64,000 bases of DNA from Streptomyces spinosisporus (lineage in GTDB: Bacteria > Actinomycetota > Actinomycetes > Streptomycetales > Streptomycetaceae): contig NZ_JALDAX010000002.1 in assembly GCF_022698145.1 (NCBI RefSeq), positions 558,001 through 622,000 of the forward strand, in the 5' to 3' direction. The notes under the pieces were generated by a model, which was not told the origin of the DNA, ran no database searches, and saw only the letters and a program-made list of their open reading frames with translations. A program made the position numbers and the translations under genes. Numbering within the stretch: the first letter of the stretch is position 1; every line of letters starts with the position of its first letter. Positions 47,643-56,262 of this stretch are shown here, piece by piece.

Positions 47643-48165
47643 AACCTCCCGCCCGCTGCCTTCGCCGCGCGCGGAGTGCGGCGTCGAGGGAGAACACGGA
47701 GGCGCCCGCGAGGACGAGGGGGAGCCAGGCCATCAGATAGGCGAGGTCGTTGCCGTAGTAGTACGGGTCCGAGGCCCAGCTCACGGTCAGCCACAGGCTC
47801 AGGGAGATCAGGGCGCCGCCCAGCGCCGCGATCCGGGCGAGCAGTCCGATCAGGGTGCCGATGCCGACGGCCAGCTCGCCGAAGGCGATCGCGTAGCCGA
47901 AGCCGACCGGGTTCTTCAGCGCCATGTCGACCATCGCCGGGATGGCGGAGGAGTCACGGACGGAGCGCATCAGGTCGCCGACGGACCCGGAGCCCGAGTC
48001 CTTCAGGAACGCGCTGTCGGTGAGTTTGTCCAGGCCGGCGTAGATGAAGGTGACGCCCAGGAAGATGCGTAGAGGAAGGAGGGCGTACCGCGTGGCGGTG
48101 TCGCGCCAGTTCCGGTCGCCGTCGAGATAGGGGGTGTGCGTGTCCGTGCGCATGCCGTGAGTCAT
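47635..48165 (-). CDS. DoxX-family membrane protein
   Basis: 176 residues. ALLPLRIFLGVTFIYAGLDKL is the typical first helix of DoxX/DoxD proteins, followed by PVGFGYAIAFGELAVGIGTL and WLTVSWASDPYYYGNDLAYL. Four membrane segments. The family is tied to quinone-linked redox and thiol-stress complexes, but the exact role here is unknown. The ATG at 48165 has GAGAGG upstream. Confidence 0.88.
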   Translation of the reverse strand: MTHGMRTDTHTPYLDGDRNWRDTATRYALLPLRIFLGVTFIYAGLDKLTDSAFLKDSGSGSVGDLMRSVRDSSAIPAMVDMALKNPVGFGYAIAFGELAVGIGTLIGLLARIAALGGALISLSLWLTVSWASDPYYYGNDLAYLMAWLPLVLAGASVFSLDAALRARRRQRAGGYR

Positions 48166-48287
48166 CGCTGTCGCCTCTCGCCCGCGGTGCAGGGGACCCC
48201 TCACATGACGATACGTACGTGAGGGAGGGTGCGCTCAATCCGTTCGTGCCGATTTCCGCCGAGGTGCCCCGTGTCGCCTCGGTGAGG

Positions 48288-49538
48288 TCAGTCCGTCACA
48301 TCGATCGCGTACTTATTGGTCTCTACCCCCGCCGCAGTGACCACTTGCACCTCAACTCTCCCGGGTTCCACATCGACCGGTACGGGCACGGTCAGCACGG
48401 CGTCCGTGGGGTTGCTGAAGCCTCCGGTGACCGGGACGAGGGGCACGTGGACGTTCACCGTGCCGATGCGGACCACGGTCCGGGTCAGCCGGTCGGCGCC
48501 CTGTGCGCCCGGGGGCACGAAGCCCGCGCCGCGGATCTCGATGTCGTCGCCGGTGCGTACGGGGGCGTCGAGGTCACCGGCCTCCCGGGCGCGCACCACG
48601 GAGAGGATGACCGGGCGGCCGCCCTCCGCGTACTTGGCGGCCAGATAGGTCGCCGCGGACACCAGCACGGCCACCGCGAGACCCCAGGGGAGGTCGGGCA
48701 GCTGGTCGGGTCGGCGGGCCAGCCGTACCGCGGCGAAGACGACGGCGACGGCGCTGATCACGACGTACTGGATGTCGGCGAAGGAGCCCCGGCCCGCGTC
48801 GTCCGTCAGCAGGTCGGCGGCGCGCGGCCGGTCCGCCCGTACCTTCTGCAGCTTCTGGCCGAGGACCCGCAGGCCGACGACGCGCCGCACCAGTACGGCG
48901 ACCCCGCTCACCACGGCGAGGACGGTCACGACCCCGGCGCCGCGGGCGAGTTCGAGGCCGGAGATCAGTGCGTCGCGCTCCGCGTGGCCGGACGCGGCGG
49001 CCAGGCGGCCGACGAGGACGAGCACGGCGTAGGCGACGAGGAGCACCCAGGCCGCCGCCACCGCGCGGGAGGTGGACAGCCGGTTGTCCTCGCCGATGAC
49101 GGGCGCCAGCACACCGCCCCGCGCGCGGTGGAACCAGGACGCGGCGGTCAGCGCCCCGCCCGTGACCAGGGCCGCCAGCAGACCGGCCGTGCGGGCCGTG
49201 GACCAGCCGGCGCCGATCGCGGTCAGCGACTGCACCAGGAGCAGCACGACCACCGGCGTCCACACCGCAATCACCGTGCTGCGCCACAGCCGGGCGAGCC
49301 AGGCCTCGCCCTCGGCGCGGCCGCGTTCGGCGACGAGTTCCGCGGACTGCCGCAGTTCCTCCGAGACCCACTGGCGGGAGGCCGAGGCCGAGTGGGCCAC
49401 CGCGGCGGGCAGCCCCTGTCCGGCCGCGAACCCGTCGCGCATCAGCAGGAATTCGGCGACCGCACGCCGGTGTCCCTCGCGCGCCCCGTGCGGGCAGTCC
49501 TCGCAGGTGCAGCCGCCCTCATGGACACCTCCCGGCAC
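48288..49538 (-). CDS. Membrane protein with N-terminal Cys motif and IPT/TIG-like tail
   Basis: About 416 residues. Near the N-terminus GGCTCEDCPHG could bind a metal. Seven or so hydrophobic segments fill residues 75-300. The last 95 residues form a beta-rich domain (GDDIEIRGAGFVPPGAQGAD) like IPT/TIG folds. The start is uncertain: GTG at 49538 has AGAGGGGG upstream, while GTG at 49571 is longer. Not assigned to a characterised family. Confidence 0.75.
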   Translation of the reverse strand: MPGGVHEGGCTCEDCPHGAREGHRRAVAEFLLMRDGFAAGQGLPAAVAHSASASRQWVSEELRQSAELVAERGRAEGEAWLARLWRSTVIAVWTPVVVLLLVQSLTAIGAGWSTARTAGLLAALVTGGALTAASWFHRARGGVLAPVIGEDNRLSTSRAVAAAWVLLVAYAVLVLVGRLAAASGHAERDALISGLELARGAGVVTVLAVVSGVAVLVRRVVGLRVLGQKLQKVRADRPRAADLLTDDAGRGSFADIQYVVISAVAVVFAAVRLARRPDQLPDLPWGLAVAVLVSAATYLAAKYAEGGRPVILSVVRAREAGDLDAPVRTGDDIEIRGAGFVPPGAQGADRLTRTVVRIGTVNVHVPLVPVTGGFSNPTDAVLTVPVPVDVEPGRVEVQVVTAAGVETNKYAIDVTD

Positions 49539-49753
49539 GTCCGCGCCCCCTCTCGCCTCCTGCACCGCCACGCCCGACGCCCGCCTTCCCCGCTGCCCTG
49601 CCGCCGAGCGCCTCGAGTCCGTCGGTCGCGTTCGGCAACTCCCGTGTGATGACAGCGAATTGTGCCCTACGCCACTGCCTCCGCGTCGGGCAGGTCCGCT
49701 CGACGCGGGTGAAGCGGGGGCCGCTGTGTTGACCCGGCTGCGAGAATTTCTCT

Positions 49754-50638
49754 ATGGCCGAGATCATCCAGCGGGACGGGGCCTGGGCCTTCGACGGCAC
49801 CGTGGTCAGGATCACGCCCGGTCTCCACCGCTCCGTGCCCCTGTTCCGGCAGACGTACGGGGAGGTCGCGGTGCCCCTCGAAGCCGTCGCCGGAGTGGTC
49901 TTCGAGCCCGAACGCAAACGCGGACGGCTGCGGATGCGGCTGCGCGAGGGGGCCGACCCGCTGCTCCAGGCGACCGGTGGGCGACTGCCGGAGCCGGCCG
50001 ATCCGTACCGGCTGCTGGTGGACGTGGACCGGGCCGGGGTCGCCGAGTACGTCGCCGAGGAGATCCGCCGGGCGCTGATGCTGGACCAGATCCCGAAGGA
50101 GCCGACGAAGGCGTATCTGCTGCCCGGACCGCCCGTTCCGGTCTCGGTGCGTTCCTCGGACGGCACCGTCTCCTTCGACGGCAACCAGGTGCGCATCGAC
50201 TGGGCCGACACCTCCGACCGGGTCAAGCGCGCGACCGGGCCGCGGATCATCGCGGTCGGTGATCTGGTGCAGGTCGAGTGGCTGCCCAACTCCGGTTACG
50301 AGGACGGCTTCCTGCGGTTCGTGACCCGCGAGACGGCGTTCTCCAAGCTGCCGCCGGAGAAGGACCCGTACGCCCTGGATCTGTGGGGCAGCGCCCGCCG
50401 CGATCTGCTCACCGCGCTCGTCGCCACGGCGATCACGGCGCGGCTGCCGCATCCGTCCACCCGGGGCGGCGGTGAGTTCACGGACCGGTGGCAGCCGTCC
50501 GCGGCGGTACCGCCGCCGGCCGACCATCACGACGTACTGCTGCGCAGACTCCGGGAGTTGGGCGAACTGCACCGGGACGGGGTGCTCACGGACGAGGAGT
50601 TCGCGATGACCAAGGCGGCGGTGCTGCGAGGGTTCTAG
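49754..50638 (+). CDS. DUF4429 protein with SHOCT-like C-terminus
   Basis: 294 residues. Two related halves each begin with a DG-x-V motif (GAWAFDGTVVRITPG; DGTVSFDGNQVRID) and look like PH-type beta sandwiches, matching DUF4429. The C-terminal helical hairpin LRELGELHRDGVLTDEEFAM is a SHOCT motif, often found on oligomerising proteins. The stop codon TAG is formed by the end of the MITE-like element, so the C-terminus has probably been adjusted by that insertion. Confidence 0.85.
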   Translation: MAEIIQRDGAWAFDGTVVRITPGLHRSVPLFRQTYGEVAVPLEAVAGVVFEPERKRGRLRMRLREGADPLLQATGGRLPEPADPYRLLVDVDRAGVAEYVAEEIRRALMLDQIPKEPTKAYLLPGPPVPVSVRSSDGTVSFDGNQVRIDWADTSDRVKRATGPRIIAVGDLVQVEWLPNSGYEDGFLRFVTRETAFSKLPPEKDPYALDLWGSARRDLLTALVATAITARLPHPSTRGGGEFTDRWQPSAAVPPPADHHDVLLRRLRELGELHRDGVLTDEEFAMTKAAVLRGF

Positions 50639-50824
50639 GGCCTGTCTTTCGGATCAGGTCGGCTGAAGGAAACGGCGCGTCCTGGCCGACCCGAGCGGGG
50701 TCTGGTGCGTGCAGCTGCAAGGCGGAGGAGGGAGTCGACGCGGAGCGTCGGCGACCGACGACAACGCCGCAGATGCGTGTGCCAGGGCCCGCGACGCCGA
50801 GATGATCCGAAAGACAGGCCCTAG
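50635..50824. mobile_element. 190-bp MITE-like element
   Basis: Perfect 22-bp terminal inverted repeats at 50635-50656 and 50803-50824, beginning CTAGGGCCTGTCTTTCGG. The interior has no ORF and is rich in short inverted repeats (for example GTCGACGCGGAGCGTCGGCG). The CTAG or TA at both ends may be a target duplication, as in IS5-family or Tc1/IS630-type insertions. Non-autonomous; no transposase in the window. Confidence 0.8.
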
Positions 50825-50830
50825 GGCCTG

Positions 50831-51640
50831 TCAGCTCAGCAGATCGGGTTCGCTGCGGCTGATGTCCTGCCACAGGGGCTGGTAGTTGATCCATGCGACC
50901 AGGTCGCCGCCGAGCTGTTCGCGGGTGGCGACCGCCAGTTTGTGGTCGATGAGCAGGGGGCGTCCGGCGGCCTTCGCGGTCAGCTGCACCTGCGCGGAGC
51001 GCTCCATGGACACGAACCACCAGGCCGCCGCGTCCACCGAGTTGCCGACGGTCAGCAGGCCGTGGTTGCGCAGCACGAGCGCCTTGCGGGAGCCGAGCGC
51101 GGTGGCGATGCGGCGGCCCTCCTCGGCGTCGACGGCGACGCCGGTGTAGGCGTCGTAGAGGGCGTGGTCCTCGTAGAAGGCGCAGCTCTCCTGGGTGATC
51201 GGGTCGAGCAGGTCGCCCAGTGCGGACATGGCGCGGCCGTGCACCGAGTGGCAGTGGGCGACGGCCACGACGTCGGGGCGGGCCGCGTGGACCTGGACGT
51301 GGACGGTGAAGGCGGCCTGGTTGACGTGGTAGCGGCCCTCGATGACCTGCCCATCCGCGTTGACGAGCACCAGGTCGCTCACGGTGACGTGCTTGAAGGG
51401 CATCCCGAACGGGTTCACCCAGAAGCAGTCGCTGTACTCGGGGTCGCGCGCGCTGATGAGCCCCGAGACCCCGTCCTCGAAGCCGAGCCGCCCGAAGATC
51501 CGCAGTGCGCCCGCGAGCCGTTCCTTGCGGTGGCGTCGCTCGTCGTCGACCGAGTCGTGCATCGGCGGCATGGCGAACTGCAGCCGGTCGGTCGGCAGGG
51601 CGGGCGGCGGAGTGGGCCCGGCCCCGGGGGTGCCGTGCAT
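50831..51640 (-). CDS. Class II aldolase/adducin family protein
   Basis: 269 residues. DGVSGLISARDPEYSDCFWVNP is the phosphate-binding opening. The metal ligands are in AVAHCHSVHGRAMSAL and LVLRNHGLLTVGNSVDAAAW. The catalytic class contains fuculose-phosphate aldolases and demethylating/decarboxylating relatives; the substrate is unknown. The ATG at 51640 follows GGAGG. Divergent from the flavin-oxidase-family gene, sharing a control region with a palindrome. Confidence 0.88.
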   Translation of the reverse strand: MHGTPGAGPTPPPALPTDRLQFAMPPMHDSVDDERRHRKERLAGALRIFGRLGFEDGVSGLISARDPEYSDCFWVNPFGMPFKHVTVSDLVLVNADGQVIEGRYHVNQAAFTVHVQVHAARPDVVAVAHCHSVHGRAMSALGDLLDPITQESCAFYEDHALYDAYTGVAVDAEEGRRIATALGSRKALVLRNHGLLTVGNSVDAAAWWFVSMERSAQVQLTAKAAGRPLLIDHKLAVATREQLGGDLVAWINYQPLWQDISRSEPDLLS

Positions 51641-51697
51641 ATGTCCTCCAGGACTGGATTGCTTTACGGGGCGGAAGTTACCGTCGGTCGCCGAAGG

Positions 51698-51713
51698 AGA
51701 ACAGAGCTGTTCT
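51698..51713. promoter_or_regulatory. Palindrome AGAACA-GAGC-TGTTCT in the divergent promoter
   Basis: Perfect 6-bp arms between the aldolase-family and FMN-oxidase-family genes, 58 bp from the former start and 66 bp from the latter. The spacing differs from the Streptomyces LexA box (GAAC-N4-GTTC), so another regulator is likely. Confidence 0.45.
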
Positions 51714-51778
51714 GTAAAGATGACGCGGGTAGCCGAAACACGACAGAGGATGTCCGGTTTCCTCGCGAGACTCTGCGT

Positions 51779-52252
51779 ATGGCATGGAACTGGGCGGCCT
51801 TCACCGCCGCGGAACCCGAACTGGCGAAGCTCGCCGAAGAGCGCTTCGGATCCTTCACCCACCACGTCCTCGCGACCCTCCGCAAGGACGGCTCCCCGCG
51901 CACCAGCGGGCTCGAGGTCCGCTTTCTGCACGGCGAGTTGTGGCTCGGCATGATGCCGGGCTCGCTCAAGGCCCGCGACCTGCTGCGCGACCCGCGCTTC
52001 GCGCTGCAGGCCAACCCGGGACCGGGCAAGGACCCGGGCCCCGGCGACATCCGGATCGGCGGACGGGCCGTCGAGGTGGAGGACAGGGACGCGAAGAGCG
52101 CCTACGTCGAAGAGGTGGAACCGCCGGAGCCGTTCCACCTCTTCCGCACCGAGCTGACGGAGGTCGTACGGACCTACGTCGAGGACGACACCTACCTGGT
52201 CACCCAGGTGTGGCGGCCCGCCGAGCCGGTACGCACGCTCAAGCGGACCTGA
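51779..52252 (+). CDS. Pyridoxamine 5'-phosphate oxidase-like flavin/F420 protein
   Basis: 157 residues forming one split-barrel domain: FGSFTHHVLATLRKDGSPRTSGL, LWLGMMPGSLKARDLLRDPRF and GDIRIGGRAVEVED. The fold binds FMN or F420; the pattern is that of general stress/F420-dependent members rather than true PdxH, which has extra residues. The start ATG at 51779 lacks a ribosome site, so the transcript may be leaderless. Convergent with guaA, ten bases away. Confidence 0.82.
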   Translation: MAWNWAAFTAAEPELAKLAEERFGSFTHHVLATLRKDGSPRTSGLEVRFLHGELWLGMMPGSLKARDLLRDPRFALQANPGPGKDPGPGDIRIGGRAVEVEDRDAKSAYVEEVEPPEPFHLFRTELTEVVRTYVEDDTYLVTQVWRPAEPVRTLKRT

Positions 52253-52261
52253 ACGGTCCTA

Positions 52262-53830
<1,569 letters not shown>

Positions 53831-53920
53831 GGGGTGCCTTCTGGTGGTCGGGCGGGGTCGGTACCACCGATTCTAACGGGGCTCGGATCGGCCCTTTCCC
53901 GTCTCAGGATGCGAACCGGG

Positions 53921-53949
53921 TTGGACGCTCCCGGGCGGCACGGCATACT
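53921..53949 (+). promoter_or_regulatory. Promoter of the chorismate mutase leader
   Basis: -35 TTGGAC (53921-53926), 17-bp spacer, -10 CATACT (53944-53949). Six bases separate the -10 from the A of the leader-peptide ATG at 53956, so the transcript probably begins at that codon. Confidence 0.65.
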
Positions 53950-53955
53950 GCTCCC

Positions 53956-54027
53956 ATGCTCACGCACCCGACCTTCCTCTTTACCTATGGCAACCGGCCC
54001 GCCGGCTGCCATGGTCGTGCTGCTTGA
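53956..54027 (+). CDS. Leader peptide rich in Phe and Tyr ahead of chorismate mutase
   Basis: 23 codons starting MLTHPT, then FLFTY at positions 7-11 and a short tail ending RAA. It has no ribosome site and begins where transcription should start, as leaderless Streptomyces leader peptides do. The three aromatic codons lie in five positions, just upstream of a small hairpin (GGCA-A-CCGG/CCGG-C-TGCC, 53988-54009). With the downstream terminator hairpin this is a classical attenuator arrangement, sensing phenylalanine/tyrosine supply. Confidence 0.6.
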   Translation: MLTHPTFLFTYGNRPAGCHGRAA

Positions 54028-54046
54028 GCAACTGACAAGCGACTTC

Positions 54047-54083
54047 CCAGGCGCCCCGGGCCGACAAGGTCCGGGGCGCCTGG
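54047..54083 (+). terminator. Attenuator-type hairpin before chorismate mutase
   Basis: Perfect 13-bp arms CCAGGCGCCCCGG (54047-54059) and CCGGGGCGCCTGG (54071-54083), 11-base loop. It begins 20 bases after the leader-peptide stop and ends 56 bases before the structural gene. Confidence 0.7.
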
Positions 54084-54139
54084 CGTTCGCGGACCCTGCC
54101 GCTCCGGGGCACCCCTCACCCACACCACGAGGAGCCCCC

Positions 54140-54421
54140 ATGACCGCCATCGACGTGACCGGCGCCCGTACCCCCGAGGCCGCAGACGTCATCACCGGCG
54201 CCCGTGAGCGCATCGACGCGCTCGACGACCGGATCATCGGGCTGATCCAGGAACGGATGGCCGTCTCCGCCGTCGTCCAGGAGGCGCGCATCGCCTCCGG
54301 CGGGCGGCGGGTGAACCTCTCCCGCGAGATGGAGATCCTCGGCCACTACAGCGAGGCCCTCGGCAAGCCCGGTACGGCGCTTGCCATGACGCTGCTCGAA
54401 CTGTGCCGCGGTCGCATCTGA
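54140..54421 (+). CDS. AroQ-type chorismate mutase
   Basis: 93 residues, the normal size of a stand-alone AroQ-fold mutase. ARERIDALDDRIIGLIQERM is helix 1 with the active-site Arg. The mid-helix region is EARIASGGRRVNLSREMEIL, and the C-terminal helix is TALAMTLLELCRGRI. It converts chorismate to prephenate, the branch point to phenylalanine and tyrosine, which fits the aromatic leader peptide upstream. GAGGAG lies 6-11 bases before the ATG. Confidence 0.9.
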   Translation: MTAIDVTGARTPEAADVITGARERIDALDDRIIGLIQERMAVSAVVQEARIASGGRRVNLSREMEILGHYSEALGKPGTALAMTLLELCRGRI

Positions 54422-54617
54422 GTTCGGGCGCCTTTAACCCGTACGGCGCGTGACCGGCGTGCGGACCGCTTCGTTGGTGGAGATGTCCGTGCCAGCCAGG
54501 GGCGGGCCCGAAAGAACCACGCGTGGCTTGCTGGAGCGATGAGACGTACGGGTCGTGCCGTATGTCGTGGGACCTCGTTCCAGGGATGTGGCCGGACGGC
54601 AGGGGACAGCAGCCCGG

Positions 54618-54767
54618 TCACCCAAGAGAACGGTCGGCTCCGGGGACGCCCGGGGCCGACCGGCGGAAAATGCAAAAATGCACAACCTTGGGTGAAACGG
54701 TTGCGTAGGTCCCGCCCAGCCAGCACGATGCGTACAACGCCCCAAGTCCCGCCGCAGACAACTGCAT
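54618..54767 (-). CDS. Candidate 49-residue small protein
   Basis: Starts MQLSAAGLGALYASCWLGGT; GGAGGT lies 7 bases before the ATG, a near-ideal ribosome site. The middle part (YATVSPKVVHFCIFRR) is hydrophobic with two Cys. No family recognised. It could instead be part of a noncoding RNA. Confidence 0.35.
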   Translation of the reverse strand: MQLSAAGLGALYASCWLGGTYATVSPKVVHFCIFRRSAPGVPGADRSLG

Positions 54768-54915
54768 TGCTTGCACCTCCATACCGTCATAGGTCGAGAC
54801 CACCCGTGCGCCCCCTCCGCGCCGGGGCGGCGACCAGGGCGCACGAGACAAGCGGCGCAACCCCCCGGCGCCGCTCCCAGGCACCGGCGCTGCCCTGACG
54901 TCGGTGCTGACGAAA

Positions 54916-54960
54916 GAAGGGCCCCGCGGCCCGGGCACACCGAACGCCGCGGGGCCCTTC
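54916..54960. terminator. Strong hairpin in the 54.4-55.1 kb gap
   Basis: Perfect 15-bp arms GAAGGGCCCCGCGGC (54916-54930) and its complement (54946-54960), 15-base loop. It would end rightward transcripts from chorismate mutase or the gap itself, before the LAXTG gene promoter. Confidence 0.75.
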
Positions 54961-55137
54961 GCCCGCCCGCCGCGGCACCCCTCCTGCGCCACGTATCGGC
55001 TGTGACCCGGGCCACATAAGAATTCTGTGAACACCGGCACAACCATTCACCGGCTTCACTGATCCAACCTGGCGAATCAGGGCCCACACCCGCGCCCCAC
55101 ACGCGGAGCCCTCCCACTGGACTCCCATGAGGTTTTC

Positions 55138-56184
55138 ATGAAGCTGCGTCGTGCCATGGCCACTGCGGCCGCGACCGCTGTGATAGCGCCCCTCGCCCTG
55201 CTCTCGGCCCCGGCCGCATTCGCGGACGAGGACCCCAGCACCTCGACGAGCAGCGCCCCTGCCGAAGCCACCGCCTCTCCCTCCGCGACCGAGAGCGCTC
55301 CGGCCACCGAGAACAGCACCACCCCCGCGGACGGCGAGACCTCGCCGTCCCAGACCGAGACCACTCCGGCGGACAACGGCGCCGGCAGCCCCGCCGCCGG
55401 CGACACCGGCTCCCCCTCCCCGACCGGGAGCAGCAGCCCGAGCACGTCGGCGTCGCCGAGCCCCAGCGAGAGCGCCCCCGAGGGCGGCGAGCTGTGCGTC
55501 GACGAGAACGGCGAGAGCACCGCCGAGCTCAGCGAGCACCTCAAGAGCGGTCTGTCGGGTCTGCCGGACACGATCGTGGCGGGCAGCGGCTGGACCGCGT
55601 TCTCCTTCAACGTGTCCAACCACGGTGACCAGGAGATCAAGGACATCAAGCCGCTGATCGGCGTCGCCGCCATCGGCTGGGACGACGCGAAGGACTACTC
55701 GGGCGAGATCAAGGTCCAGGTCTTCGACAAGGCCACCAAGTCCTGGCAGACGATCGCGGACGCGGCCGGCGAGGGCGGTACCTTCACCGCGTTCTCGCTC
55801 GGCGCCGGCCAGTCGGTCTCCTACAAGCTGCGCCTCAGCGTCAGCGGCAAGGTGCCGGACTCGCTCGGCCTGACCGGCGGTCTCGCCGAGTACGCGGACG
55901 AGCAGGGCTGCTGGCTCGCCGACGACCCGAACGGCTGGGCCTACTTCTTCGACATCCTGGGCGCCGGCTCCGACCCCGGCAAGCCGGGCGACGCCAAGCC
56001 GCAGACCGATGGCATGAAGCCGATCAAGAACGTCAACGAGGTCGACGCCACCGGCAGCCTCGCCGAGACCGGCTCCAGCTCCGCGCTGCCGATGATCGGC
56101 CTCACCGGCGGCCTCGCCGTCGCGCTGGGCGCCGGCGCGGTCTTCGTGGTGCGCCGCCGCAAGGCCGGGACGCCGACGGCGTAA
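55138..56184 (+). CDS. LAXTG sortase-anchored surface protein
   Basis: 348 residues. The signal peptide is ATAAATAVIAPLALLSAPAAFA with cleavage near 30. A Ser/Thr/Pro/Glu-rich stalk runs to about 115. A folded domain (about 118-285) has two Cys (GELCVDENGES; EQGCWLADD). The C-terminal sorting signal is SLAETGSS, a membrane helix and RRRKAG. LAETG fits the class E sortase motif of Streptomyces. GAGG precedes the ATG. Ligand or role unknown. Confidence 0.9.
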   Translation: MKLRRAMATAAATAVIAPLALLSAPAAFADEDPSTSTSSAPAEATASPSATESAPATENSTTPADGETSPSQTETTPADNGAGSPAAGDTGSPSPTGSSSPSTSASPSPSESAPEGGELCVDENGESTAELSEHLKSGLSGLPDTIVAGSGWTAFSFNVSNHGDQEIKDIKPLIGVAAIGWDDAKDYSGEIKVQVFDKATKSWQTIADAAGEGGTFTAFSLGAGQSVSYKLRLSVSGKVPDSLGLTGGLAEYADEQGCWLADDPNGWAYFFDILGAGSDPGKPGDAKPQTDGMKPIKNVNEVDATGSLAETGSSSALPMIGLTGGLAVALGAGAVFVVRRRKAGTPTA

Positions 56185-56211
56185 CGCGTAACCCCGGAGC
56201 GTCCTCCGGTA

Positions 56212-56257
56212 CATGAGAAGGACCCGCACTCGGAGGGGGGTGCGGGTCCTTCTCATG
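56212..56257. terminator. Bidirectional terminator between LAXTG and GMC genes
   Basis: Perfect 18-bp arms (left arm CATGAGAAGGACCCGCAC, 56212-56229; right 56240-56257). Confidence 0.9.
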
Positions 56258-56262
56258 TCCGG

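Larger units (their letters stand above)
54422..55137. other. 716-bp gap after chorismate mutase
   Basis: Unusually long and locally AT-richer gap (for example AAAATGCAAAAATGCACAAC near 54665). It holds a candidate small minus-strand ORF (54618-54767), a strong hairpin (54916-54960) and the promoter of the LAXTG gene. No tRNA cloverleaf was recognised. Confidence 0.6.

Noticed and set aside
51698..51713. LexA box between the aldolase-family and FMN-oxidase-family genes
   Set aside because: GAAC and GTTC are six bases apart rather than four, so it is listed only as an unassigned palindrome.
53834..54139. N-terminal extension of chorismate mutase
   Set aside because: The extension would read through the leader peptide and attenuator and gives no domain; the ATG at 54140 has a strong ribosome site.
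54422..55137. tRNA or 6S-like RNA in the long gap
   Set aside because: No T-arm GGTTCGAATCC-type sequence or cloverleaf, and no extended rod with a central bubble could be drawn by eye.
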